Of a stretch of 16,492 nucleotides of DNA, positions 1 through 6,318 are shown piece by piece (the stretch's first letter is position 1; the number at the start of each line of letters is the position of its first letter). The notes beneath the pieces were generated by a model. The model ran no database searches, was not told where the DNA came from, and saw only the letters and a program-made list of their open reading frames with translations. Made by a program: the position numbers and the translations under genes. This DNA comes from Sulfuritalea sp. (GTDB lineage Bacteria > Pseudomonadota > Gammaproteobacteria > Burkholderiales > Rhodocyclaceae), in assembly GCA_021738105.1 (NCBI GenBank), contig JAIPCS010000059.1, forward strand, positions 1 to 16,492. The letters run 5' to 3'.

Positions 1-317
1 GGGTCGGGTTCGGTTTTGTTTCGAACATTTCGATTCCCTCCGGACAACGTGACTGGGCCTTGCGAGTTGCCGAATTGGTTACCCAACAATTTGCAGAATC
101 ATTGGTTAACTAAACCACAGTCTCTTGCCCTCATGGCAGTTGCCAACCCCGGATTCCGTCAGCAGGAACTTGCCTTCCGCACGCAGTAGGCGGAGTTGAA
201 GGAGCGGAAATAATGGGGTCAGAGCGATTTTTTTCAACGCATCGAATCGCCGTGCCGCCATCCGCAGCGGCGAGAAGAGCGTAGTTTGCTCGACCGCCTT
301 GCTGCGCGGGTGCTTCA
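1..317. other. Intergenic stretch at left edge with REP/RAYT-like tail
   Basis: No convincing gene is seen here. Open frames exist on both strands but they have atypical composition and simply run through from the neighbouring gene's complement. An 8-base direct repeat, ATTGGTTA, occurs at 74-81 and 101-108. The only recognisable element is the GGGGTCAGAGCG signature at 211-234, listed separately. The stretch lies downstream of the minus-strand gene ending at 318. Confidence 0.6.
211..234. repeat. GGGGTCAGAGCG-type signature of REP-associated transposase ends
   Basis: The sequence TAATGGGGTCAGAGCG followed by a run of T is seen directly. From general knowledge, sequences of the form AATGGGGTCAGAGT-CGA-TTT are very common beside Y1-type REP-associated transposase (RAYT) genes in beta- and gammaproteobacteria, and they often read KKIALTPLFP on the opposite strand, as this one does. 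No transposase gene is present in the window, so this would be a solitary end or relic. The identification is from memory of the motif, not from a database match. Confidence 0.4.
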
Positions 318-1116
318 TCAGCGCCGACTTTTCGCACGGGCCGCGCTTGCGGAGGTATCCGTTTGAGGCGACGTACCCGTAGCGCCCGCGCTGAACAGGC
401 CCGGGGCGCCAATACCGAGCAGGCTGCTGCTTGGCGCCTGGCCGAACAAACCGGATCCACTGCTGCTGAACGGGCTCGGCGCACCGATAGACGACAGGGC
501 CGCCTGCCCGGCCAGAATGCCCAAAGGCAGGCTGGACAGGTTCAGGCGGGAATTGAGGATGGAATTCCACAGTGCGGTGAAGCTGCTGGTGTCGAGGGTG
601 GCCTGAGGCTGCGTGCCGGCAGTCAGCACTTCGGAGGCGCTGTTCAAGCGGCTGGACGCGCTGTTCAGCAGTTGCGCAAGAAGCTCGTTCTCGGCCTGGC
701 TTCGCTCGCTGGCGCCGGCTTCTCCGAGTTGATTGGCGAGAACCGTGTTCAGCGTTCGCAGTGCTTCGGCGGACAAGGTGCTTGTCGAGTCGCGTGTACT
801 CAAACTGCCCGAGTTGCGGGTGTCGGCATTCAGGCGCAACAGGGTTTCCAGCTGGGCCTGCAATTCAGCGGAATCGCTCAAGGCAAGCGGGTCCGATACG
901 GACACATTCGACGATTCGGCACGATTCAAGGATTGCAGCAGGCCAACCGCGTTATATGTCAGGGGCAGCGGCTGACTTGCGCCGAGCGTGACAGCCCCCC
1001 CGGGGAGCGATCAATGGCACCTGCTCGACCAGCGATACTTGCCGCCTTACCGGCGAAGCGCGATAAAAAGAGACTCCACCGAAACTTGAAACAGCTTGAA
1101 TTGCAGTGATTGTCAT
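318..1116 (-). CDS. Ser/Ala/Leu-rich hypothetical protein, frame broken at a G7 tract
   Basis: I do not recognise the family. Two overlapping minus-strand frames join into one plausible protein if one G is removed from the run of seven G on the coding strand (C at 995-1001). The first frame starts at ATG 1114-1116 (MTITAIQAVSSFGGVSF) and otherwise stops at 952. The second continues past the tract as RGAVTLGASQPLPLT and runs to the stop at 318-320. The restored product would be about 265 residues. Its centre has long Leu/Ala/Ser stretches that look helical. The C-terminal third is Gly/Ser/Pro low-complexity and ends in a basic tail (ARAKSRR). No signal peptide or membrane helix is evident. If read literally, only a fragment from TTG 929 (203 residues) or a short 40-residue N-terminal peptide fused to out-of-frame codons would be made. 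The break may be a sequencing error, a pseudogene mutation or slippage-based phase variation; sequence alone cannot decide. Confidence 0.6.
995..1001. other. C7/G7 homopolymer at the frame break
   Basis: Seven consecutive C on the plus strand (G7 on the coding strand) are followed by GGGG. The reading frame of the Ser/Ala/Leu-rich gene changes exactly here. Six or nine G would restore one continuous frame. Confidence 0.75.
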
Positions 1117-1165
1117 ATTCCAATTCAGGGATATGACATGGATATTGGCAACCCTTAAGCCGGGA

Positions 1166-1189
1166 AAAACTCGGCGTTGGTGATACGGC
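1166..1189 (-). repeat. Copy A of a 24-base dispersed intergenic repeat
   Basis: This copy begins AAAACTCGGCG on the plus strand and ends ACGGC. It matches copy B (13167-13190) at 21 of 24 positions and copy C (16320-16343) at 20 of 24. It lies about 50 bases upstream of the minus-strand ATG at 1116, in the same orientation relative to the gene as copy C has to its gene. Its function is unknown; it could be a regulatory site or the end of a small mobile element. Confidence 0.5.
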
Positions 1190-1286
1190 GGCACGTCGGC
1201 CGAAACCGCAATTCGATGTTTGCTCCATATCATCGAGTCAGCGGCGCTGGCTTTCGGCTGGCGAAATTCAAAAATATTTTCATTCT

Positions 1287-1321
1287 CCGGGACCCAGGAC
1301 GCGACTCATGCGTCTTAGCGA
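1287..1321 (+). promoter_or_regulatory. Candidate ECF-type promoter of the DsrE-family gene
   Basis: A -35-like CCGGGACC (GGGACC at 1289-1294) is followed after 17 bases by GCGTCTTAG (GTC at 1312-1314). This is the general layout of ECF promoters, which have a GGAAC-like -35 and a GTC/GTT -10. An almost identical arrangement lies just before the sigma-factor gene (1838-1864). A start about 7 bases downstream would give a leader of roughly 95 bases before the ATG at 1415. The assignment to the neighbouring sigma factor is inference. Confidence 0.4.
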
Positions 1322-1340
1322 ATATGCACGCATCGAAACA

Positions 1341-1363
1341 GGTTCCGGCGCGTGCCGGAGGAC
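1341..1363 (+). promoter_or_regulatory. Inverted repeat in the leader of the DsrE-family gene
   Basis: The arms CCGGC and GCCGG around GCGT, with outer GGT and ACC, can form an imperfect hairpin. It lies between the candidate promoter and the ribosome binding site, about 50 bases before the ATG. No T-run follows, so it is not a classic terminator. Its role is unknown. Confidence 0.3.
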
Positions 1364-1414
1364 CGGTCTTTCGGATCGGCCAATTTGAGTCTCAACACTT
1401 TTATGGAGAAAATC

Positions 1415-1750
1415 ATGTCGGACAAGAAAAAATTGGTGGTGGTGGTTACCCGTGGTCTCGATGACGAGCGTTCGTCGGTTGCACTCAGCATAGCGAACAG
1501 CGGCATTACGTCGGGCCTCGACGTCACGATGTTCCTGGTGAGTGCCGGCGCTGATCTGGTGCGCCGCGGCGCGACCAGTGTTGCCCAGCTCAACCCGCTC
1601 GATCCACCAATGGGCGAAATGATGGACAACTTCATGGCTAGTGGCGGTACGATCATGGTCTGCCCGGCGTGCATCAAGGTTCGCGGTTACGCGCCAAATG
1701 ATCTGATCGATGGCGTGAACATCATCGGGGCCCCGGCCATGCTGCCTTGA
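1415..1750 (+). CDS. DsrE-family sulfur/redox protein with CPAC motif
   Basis: This is a 111-residue soluble protein with the compact DsrE/DsrF-like alternating beta-alpha layout: beta strand KLVVVVTRG at 6-14, DVTMFLVSAGADLV at 36-49, and GTIMVCPACIKVRGY at 78-92. The cysteines C83 and C86 form a CPAC motif at the position where DsrE relatives carry their sulfur-binding or redox cysteine. The family as a whole handles protein-bound sulfur or acts in thiol chemistry; the exact reaction here is unknown. The start ATG at 1415 is chosen because GGAGAA (1405-1410) lies 6 bases upstream of it. An upstream in-frame ATG (1403) sits inside this ribosome binding site. The gene is followed 117 bases later by the ECF sigma/anti-sigma pair and has a similar promoter-like motif. 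It is therefore a likely member of that regulon, which would fit a thiol-redox role. Confidence 0.85.
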   Translation: MSDKKKLVVVVTRGLDDERSSVALSIANSGITSGLDVTMFLVSAGADLVRRGATSVAQLNPLDPPMGEMMDNFMASGGTIMVCPACIKVRGYAPNDLIDGVNIIGAPAMLP

Positions 1751-1806
1751 TCAATCAAGGCGCAGCGACGGTAAGCTTCTGACAAGCCGGGAATTGCGCG
1801 GCGTCG

Positions 1807-1830
1807 TCCGGGCCCGGAATTTTTATTTTT
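1807..1830 (+). terminator. Possible weak terminator after the DsrE-family gene
   Basis: The GC palindrome CCGGGCCCGG is followed by AATTTTTATTTTT. The palindrome leaves little room for a loop, so the hairpin would be short or would pair with CCGGG further upstream (1787-1791). The T-rich tail is the main support. Confidence 0.3.
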
Positions 1831-1834
1831 CAGT

Positions 1835-1869
1835 TTCGGGACCTGGGGCGACGGCCAGCGCGTCATAGT
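1835..1869 (+). promoter_or_regulatory. Candidate autoregulated ECF promoter of the sigma-factor gene
   Basis: TTCGGGACC (GGGACC at 1838-1843) is followed after 18 bases by GCGTCATAG (GTC at 1862-1864). The -35 block matches that upstream of the DsrE gene (CGGGACC in both) and the -10 block differs at one base (CGTCATAG versus CGTCTTAG). Transcription would start near 1870, so the mRNA would be nearly leaderless if translation begins at ATG 1874. ECF factors commonly activate their own genes; that this one does so is inference. Confidence 0.4.
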
Positions 1870-1873
1870 GGAT

Positions 1874-2554
1874 ATGGAGGCAATAATCGACGCAAAGAGC
1901 AGTGCGCCACCTGCACTCCGGAAACGCTCCGCAGAGCCGGTGGCAGATGCCAAAGCCTGGTTTGGCGAGCGCGTGGGAGAGTGCGTGGATGTGCTCTACC
2001 GCGTGGCCATGCGCCTGACCTGGAACGCTGCCGATGCAGAAGATCTGGTGGCCGATGCCATCACCAAGGCCTGGTCGGCGATCAACAGCCTGGACGACCG
2101 AACCCGCTTCCGGCCGTGGCTGCTCCGTATCCTGCACAACTGTCATATCAGCGACTACCGACGCAAGGCAGTGCGGCCCACCGAGCTGGCCTACGACGAT
2201 ATCCTCACCGATGGTGATGACGAGGGTGACGTCGCCAGCCTGCTGATACGCCAGCCCGACGAGTTCCTGCTGTGGTGGGGCAATCCGGAGCGCGAATTCG
2301 CCAACCAGTTGCTGGGCGAGGACATTGTGGCAGCGATCGATAAACTGCCGGAGGCCTATCGCATCGCGGTGCTGCTGGTGAACGTCGAGGGCCTGTCCTA
2401 CGACGAGGCGGCCGAGGCGCTGGGAGTGCCACCGGGAACGATACGCTCGCGCATGAAGCGCGGGCGTACATTGCTACAAAAGGCACTTTGGCAACATGCG
2501 CTGGATGCGGGGCTGGTCGGCGCCAACGAACGAAGGAATACGGGCGATGAGTAG
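1874..2554 (+). CDS. ECF-family RNA polymerase sigma factor, SigR-like
   Basis: This is a 226-residue alternative sigma factor that directs RNA polymerase to stress promoters. Sigma region 2 spans about residues 33-100, with DAEDLVADAITKAW at 54-67 and the -10-binding stretch FRPWLLRILHNCHISDYRR at 79-97. Sigma region 4 spans about 150-203, with the helix-turn-helix LSYDEAAEALGVPPGTIRSR at 174-193. The length and region 2 resemble actinobacterial SigR. GTG at 1868 would add two residues, but the candidate transcription start near 1870 favours ATG 1874. Neither has a good ribosome binding site, and a later GTG (1943) is possible because the first 25 residues are not conserved-looking. The stop overlaps the start of the anti-sigma gene by 8 bases, so the two are translationally coupled. 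The factor is probably held inactive by that partner and released under oxidative or thiol stress. Confidence 0.9.
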   Translation: MEAIIDAKSSAPPALRKRSAEPVADAKAWFGERVGECVDVLYRVAMRLTWNAADAEDLVADAITKAWSAINSLDDRTRFRPWLLRILHNCHISDYRRKAVRPTELAYDDILTDGDDEGDVASLLIRQPDEFLLWWGNPEREFANQLLGEDIVAAIDKLPEAYRIAVLLVNVEGLSYDEAAEALGVPPGTIRSRMKRGRTLLQKALWQHALDAGLVGANERRNTGDE

Positions 2555-2807
2555 CGGCAATCACGAGCACCCGATCGACGAGATCGACTGCCTGGCGGCG
2601 ATAGACGGGCTGTATGCCTACCTCGACGGCGAATTGCACGACCCGAAGACGATCGCGAAATTCGAGCACCACCTCGAGCATTGCGTGACCTGCCGGTCGC
2701 GCACCGAGCTTGAGTCGGCGCTGAGCCGGCTGATGAGGAAAGCCGCAAGCGCCTCGGCACCGGCCCAATTGCAGGCACGGCTGAAGAAACTGGTCGGCGA
2801 TCTTTAG
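2547..2807 (+). CDS. Zinc-binding anti-sigma factor, RsrA-like
   Basis: This 86-residue protein carries the ZAS motif H-x3-C-x2-C (H42, C46, C49 in FEHHLEHCVTC) and an upstream cysteine C15 (EIDCLAAIDGLYAYLDGEL). The same layout occurs in actinobacterial RsrA, where the corresponding N-terminal Cys, His and two Cys bind zinc, and disulfide formation under oxidation releases the sigma factor. RsrA's extra CC pair further on is absent here (LMRKAASAS). The C-terminal half is helical (TELESALSRLMRKA, LQARLKKLV). The start ATG at 2547 overlaps the end of the sigma gene and has AAGGAA at 2533-2538. A longer in-frame start at 2496 would lie within the sigma gene and add unconserved residues. The predicted role is cytoplasmic sequestration of the adjacent ECF sigma factor; zinc and redox sensing are inferred from the motif. 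Confidence 0.88.
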   Translation: MSSGNHEHPIDEIDCLAAIDGLYAYLDGELHDPKTIAKFEHHLEHCVTCRSRTELESALSRLMRKAASASAPAQLQARLKKLVGDL

Positions 2808-2931
2808 ACGGCTTGAGCCGCCTATTCCGCTACCGCGAGGATCCGCAGCGGCGAGGAGGAAAGCCGCTGCCGGCCCGCCAGCCGGCGAGGGTCTTGTTGC
2901 TCCCGCGTCGCATTCGGGCAGCCGATTTATC

Positions 2932-5136
2932 TCACCTCGATATTGGCAGGGCTTTGATCACATGTTCAGCGGCGGTTTTAATGGTCCCGGGATTAAGCGG
3001 TGCTCTGTCGAACCCCATCATTCTTGCCCATTCGCCCTCGACTTCACCCCGGCCTGCTGCGGTGTCGAGCCGCGCGACGCTGAACTCCCGCTTGGCCTCG
3101 GCTACTTTGGTTTTCAGGTCGGGTCCGGCATTGGCTCGATCGAGGTGGAGCTGGAACCACTGCGTCATCGCCTCAATCGCCGCATCCACCATAATTTGCG
3201 GCCCGAGGGACTTCATCGCAGTCAGCACGACCCGTGCGGTGGCTTTGGTTGCGCCTTCTGCCACGGCCTGCTTCAAGACTCTTTGCTTGAGGTAGTCTTT
3301 CAACGCGACTGAGAATGCTTCGTGGGCCACTCCGTGGGCACCGCCGGTCAGGGCGAACCGGGCTGCTTTGGCTTCGGCGGCGGTGCGCCTGAAGATGGTT
3401 TTTTGCAGATTGTTCGACAACAGGCCCTTTTCAATAATGAATGCCTGGGTTTCTCCCTTCGCCCAATCCTCCAACGTACTCTTGAGCGTGATCGAGGCGA
3501 AATCGGGCATCGGGTTGAAACCGTGCTTGACCAGGTCGGTGCCAATGGCCGCCGGCGCCGCAACACCCAGCGAGGCGATGGTGCCGGCAATCAGCAAGGC
3601 TCGATACGCATCGTCCCTCTTGAAGTCCGCCTGGTCCCACTCCGTGTAGGCCTCGTAGGCTTGCTCCGCCAGATAGGTTCGATGCAGAACCACTGCCAAC
3701 TGAAAACTGTTCAGCAGGGTCTTGTCGGCTGCGCTGGCAGTGGCCGGATTAAACGCGGCATTCATCATGCGCCGATAGGCCAAAATCATCAGCGGGCCGC
3801 TCTGTTGCGGTGTATCGCGGATTTCTTCCCACGTTTCCAGAATGGCTTTTTTCTGGCGCAACTCATTAACTTTTGGATCGGATGACGGCACGGAGTTGGA
3901 CTGGAGAATTTCCAGGGCAATTTCGTCAATCAACTTCGCGTCGTTCTTGATGATTTCGCCGACCACGGCGTCAGAGCCAATGAGCCCGAACAGGCCGGGC
4001 TGCGTGTACGTGGGCATGACCCAACCGATGCCGACCGAATCGCAGGCCTTGCTATCCCAGACCGCGGTGACCGAACGACGGTAGCCGGTAGGGCAACTCC
4101 AGCAGGTTCCCCCGTTTTTTGTCGGCACGACCCGGGCAGGCTTGACTGTCCTGTTTTGAGTGAGAATCCGGGTTTTCAATGCCGGGGTGTCTATGCCCGC
4201 GAAATCGAAGATTTGATCGGCCGGGCAGGTCAGCCCCGCCACCAATTTGGCCGGCGCGAATTCCACGTTATCCAGGGTTGCACACGCCTTGTTGCTGGTG
4301 ACCGGTTCGGTGGTGCGATCTGCATTTTCGGGACAGGTGTAACAATTCCCGCCCAATTTCGGATTTTTCAGGAAGTCGACAAATTCACCTGTCTTGCACG
4401 CAGCCTTGCCTTTGGCCGTAGCCTTGGCTTGCTTACCCGCAACCACACCCGAGCACGCTGCCGCGCTGGTGATGTGATTGCCTGAGCGCACCATTGTCGA
4501 TGGGCAGGAATAACAGTAGCCGTCGTAGCCGTCCCAGAACTGGCCTTTGGGGCAATCCAGACCTTTGGCCTTGCTGTGTTTGGTCGCCTTGGCAGTGCCT
4601 ACACTGCTCAGGATGACACAAGCATCCGCCCAATCAATATGCGCCGCCGAGCGGACATAGCCGGACGGACAGGTATAACACTCGCCATCGCGGATCGGAT
4701 CGAAAAAACTGCCCGTCGGGCAGGCCGTGCCGCGCAGCTTGGCTGCGGTATAGGTCGCTGGCAGTTGGGGGATGAGTGTGCCTGGCACCATCGGCAGGGC
4801 TTTGCCTGGGGAATTGGTATTCTTTAAGCAGGCCTTGGGGGTGTCGATGCTGTCTATCCCTCGCTGGAAGCCTGCCGGGCAACTGTAGCAGCCCCATTTG
4901 CCCAGATCGAAAAAGCTGTCTTTCGGGCAACTGCCTACCGCAGCGGCTTCGAAAATTGCCGGTACCGCGGCGCATGGCGTTTCCAGCGCGCCGCTGGACG
5001 TGAGACCGCCGCAACTTGAATGACCATGCTTGCCCGCCGGGCCGGGTGCCGTCTGTTTTGTGGTCGCGTTAACCCCGCCGGCGAAGACCAGCAGGAACGC
5101 AAGACACCAGAGGCGGAAGATTCGGGTAGGGGTCAT
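2932..5136 (-). CDS. Secreted protein with five four-cysteine repeats and helical C-terminal domain
   Basis: This 734-residue protein has no named family that I can assign. A clear signal peptide occupies residues 1-24 (RIFRLWCLAFLLVFAGGVNA), so it is exported. Five repeats follow, each of the form C-P-x-G/D-x-F-x-D ... C-Y/W-S/T-C-P ... R ... A-C. Their cysteines are C70/83/86/103, C139/153/156/173, C195/208/211/228, C247/265/268/285 and C304/345/348/365. The central CxxC and the even cysteine count suggest disulfide-bonded modules, somewhat like eukaryotic-type GCC2/GCC3 or TNFR-style repeats. Residues 385-734 contain no cysteine and are predicted alpha-helical. They include a hydrophobic stretch at 511-532 (ALLIAGTIASLGVAAPAAIG) that might span or contact a membrane. 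The start ATG at 5136 has AAGGAA (complement of 5144-5149) at good spacing. The gene stands alone between convergent and distant neighbours. A surface or adhesion role is possible but not shown. Confidence 0.85.
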   Translation of the reverse strand: MTPTRIFRLWCLAFLLVFAGGVNATTKQTAPGPAGKHGHSSCGGLTSSGALETPCAAVPAIFEAAAVGSCPKDSFFDLGKWGCYSCPAGFQRGIDSIDTPKACLKNTNSPGKALPMVPGTLIPQLPATYTAAKLRGTACPTGSFFDPIRDGECYTCPSGYVRSAAHIDWADACVILSSVGTAKATKHSKAKGLDCPKGQFWDGYDGYCYSCPSTMVRSGNHITSAAACSGVVAGKQAKATAKGKAACKTGEFVDFLKNPKLGGNCYTCPENADRTTEPVTSNKACATLDNVEFAPAKLVAGLTCPADQIFDFAGIDTPALKTRILTQNRTVKPARVVPTKNGGTCWSCPTGYRRSVTAVWDSKACDSVGIGWVMPTYTQPGLFGLIGSDAVVGEIIKNDAKLIDEIALEILQSNSVPSSDPKVNELRQKKAILETWEEIRDTPQQSGPLMILAYRRMMNAAFNPATASAADKTLLNSFQLAVVLHRTYLAEQAYEAYTEWDQADFKRDDAYRALLIAGTIASLGVAAPAAIGTDLVKHGFNPMPDFASITLKSTLEDWAKGETQAFIIEKGLLSNNLQKTIFRRTAAEAKAARFALTGGAHGVAHEAFSVALKDYLKQRVLKQAVAEGATKATARVVLTAMKSLGPQIMVDAAIEAMTQWFQLHLDRANAGPDLKTKVAEAKREFSVARLDTAAGRGEVEGEWARMMGFDRAPLNPGTIKTAAEHVIKALPISR

Positions 5137-5565
5137 GAAGTGTTTCCTTTGATTTCAAATGCAGTTGATTTGGAGATGATCGACTCACCTCTGTCGCACC
5201 GGTTTCTGATCACTGATTGCATGGTTCTGGCCATGTGCTTCTTTTTGCGTTCGATTTGAAGACGGGAGCTTCAGTGCAGAGCGCCATGAATAGACGCCCT
5301 GTTATCGACGATTTTGTATAAGGCTTCAAGGATGGGAAATCCAGCAGACCCGCACGGAGTATGGGTGACGACGGCGGTGCCGTCAATCAAACATTTTGCA
5401 TTGACGGGTTTCGTCGACGGTGAGACGTCATATCCGGGCCGACCAACGCACCATCCGCTCGCCTGGCGCTATCTTGATCGCGGCACAATCTACTACAACG
5501 GCATTTACTGTCACCCAAACGGATCAGGGTTGCGGCTGATGCGCTCTGCGCTCGCGATCTGACGG
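5137..5565. other. Intergenic stretch between secreted Cys-rich protein and response-regulator operon
   Basis: This 429-base stretch is the upstream region of the secreted-protein gene and lies downstream of the signalling operon. A plus-strand open frame at 5314-5562 (82 codons, TTG or ATG 5332) has no family resemblance and no ribosome binding site at usable spacing. I do not call it a gene. No clear terminator or promoter was found. Confidence 0.5.
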
Positions 5566-5949
5566 CTACCCTTTGGAGGCGGCCAGTTTCTGCTCGATGA
5601 TGGCACCCAGTACCGTGAGGCTGAACGGCTTGGTGACATATTCGTTGGCACCCAGCAAAAAGCCGACGCGGGAGTCCTCCATGTCGGCGCTGGCGGTGAG
5701 AAAAACAAAGGGCACACCCGCTGTAGAAGGCTCCGCACGCAGCCGGGCGAGCACGCCAAATCCGTCAACGCCCGGCATCATCAGGTCGCACAGCACCAGG
5801 TCGGGCGGCGAGCGCAATGCCGCCTGTATTCCACGCTCGCCATCTTCGGCCTCGCTCGCCAGGTAGCCCTCCAGTTTCAGAAAACGCATGACGTTTTCCC
5901 TCACGGCAGCTTCATCATCGATTACCAGTATCCGGCAGGGTCGTTTCAT
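5566..5949 (-). CDS. Single-domain response regulator (REC only), second of a pair
   Basis: This 127-residue CheY-like receiver domain has no output domain. It carries the acidic pocket D11/D12, the phosphoacceptor D55 (LVLCDLMMPG), the switch residue T85 (FLTAS) and K107 (YVTKPF). The start ATG at 5949 is chosen because GGGAGAA lies just upstream and because it overlaps the stop of the preceding regulator as ATGA, implying coupled translation. It is probably phosphorylated by the multi-PAS kinase encoded two genes upstream and must act through partner proteins. It is closely similar to the neighbouring regulator (about half of its residues), suggesting a tandem duplication followed by divergence. 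Confidence 0.9.
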   Translation of the reverse strand: MKRPCRILVIDDEAAVRENVMRFLKLEGYLASEAEDGERGIQAALRSPPDLVLCDLMMPGVDGFGVLARLRAEPSTAGVPFVFLTASADMEDSRVGFLLGANEYVTKPFSLTVLGAIIEQKLAASKG

Positions 5950-6317
5950 CGGGGTTCTCCCAGGCGGCGGCGAATCAGTGCCGCCAACTCCATCAAATTG
6001 AACGGTTTGGTCACATACTCGTCGGCGCCAAGATCCTGCCCAAGTTGCAAATTCTCCTTCTCGGCGCTGGCAGTCAGAAAAACGAAGGGCACGGCGGCGG
6101 TATGCGGGTCCGCACGCAGAATCTTGAGCAGGCTGAAGCCATCCAGCTCGGGCATCATTACATCGCACAATATGAGATCCGGCAAGCACGCACGGATCAA
6201 TTCCAGACCCTGCTGCCCGTTCTCCGCTTCAACCACCACATAGCCTTCCAGTTGAAGAAAGCGGCGCACATTGTCGCGAATCGGCGCCTCGTCTTCGATG
6301 ATCATGACAGTGGTCAT
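5946..6317 (-). CDS. Single-domain response regulator (REC only), first of a pair
   Basis: This 123-residue receiver domain shows the same pocket: E8/D9 in MIIEDEAPIRDNV, the phosphoacceptor Asp in LILCDVMMPELDG, Thr in FLTASAEKEN and Lys in YVTKPF. There is no DNA-binding or enzymatic output domain. The start ATG at 6317 is preceded by GGGAGG at ideal spacing. It begins one base after the stop codon of the histidine kinase, and its own stop overlaps the start of the next regulator. Kinase and both receivers therefore form one tightly coupled operon. The signalling output must lie elsewhere in the genome. Confidence 0.92.
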   Translation of the reverse strand: MTTVMIIEDEAPIRDNVRRFLQLEGYVVVEAENGQQGLELIRACLPDLILCDVMMPELDGFSLLKILRADPHTAAVPFVFLTASAEKENLQLGQDLGADEYVTKPFNLMELAALIRRRLGEPR

Positions 6318-6318
6318 A

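Noticed and set aside
363..1109. Long plus-strand open frame of 248 codons opposite the Ser/Ala/Leu-rich gene
   Set aside because: It is Gln/Arg/Ala-rich with shadow-type composition and no family resemblance, and the minus-strand reading gives a more coherent protein on both sides of the G tract.
2808..2931. Possible bidirectional terminator between the anti-sigma gene and the convergent secreted-protein gene
   Set aside because: Short GC inverted repeats such as CGGC-TTGA-GCCG exist, but there is no adjacent T-run on either strand and the stems are only four to five bases.
5314..5562. Plus-strand 82-codon frame in the gap before the response regulators
   Set aside because: It has a TTG start, no ribosome binding site at usable spacing, no recognisable domain and it runs into the convergent gene end.
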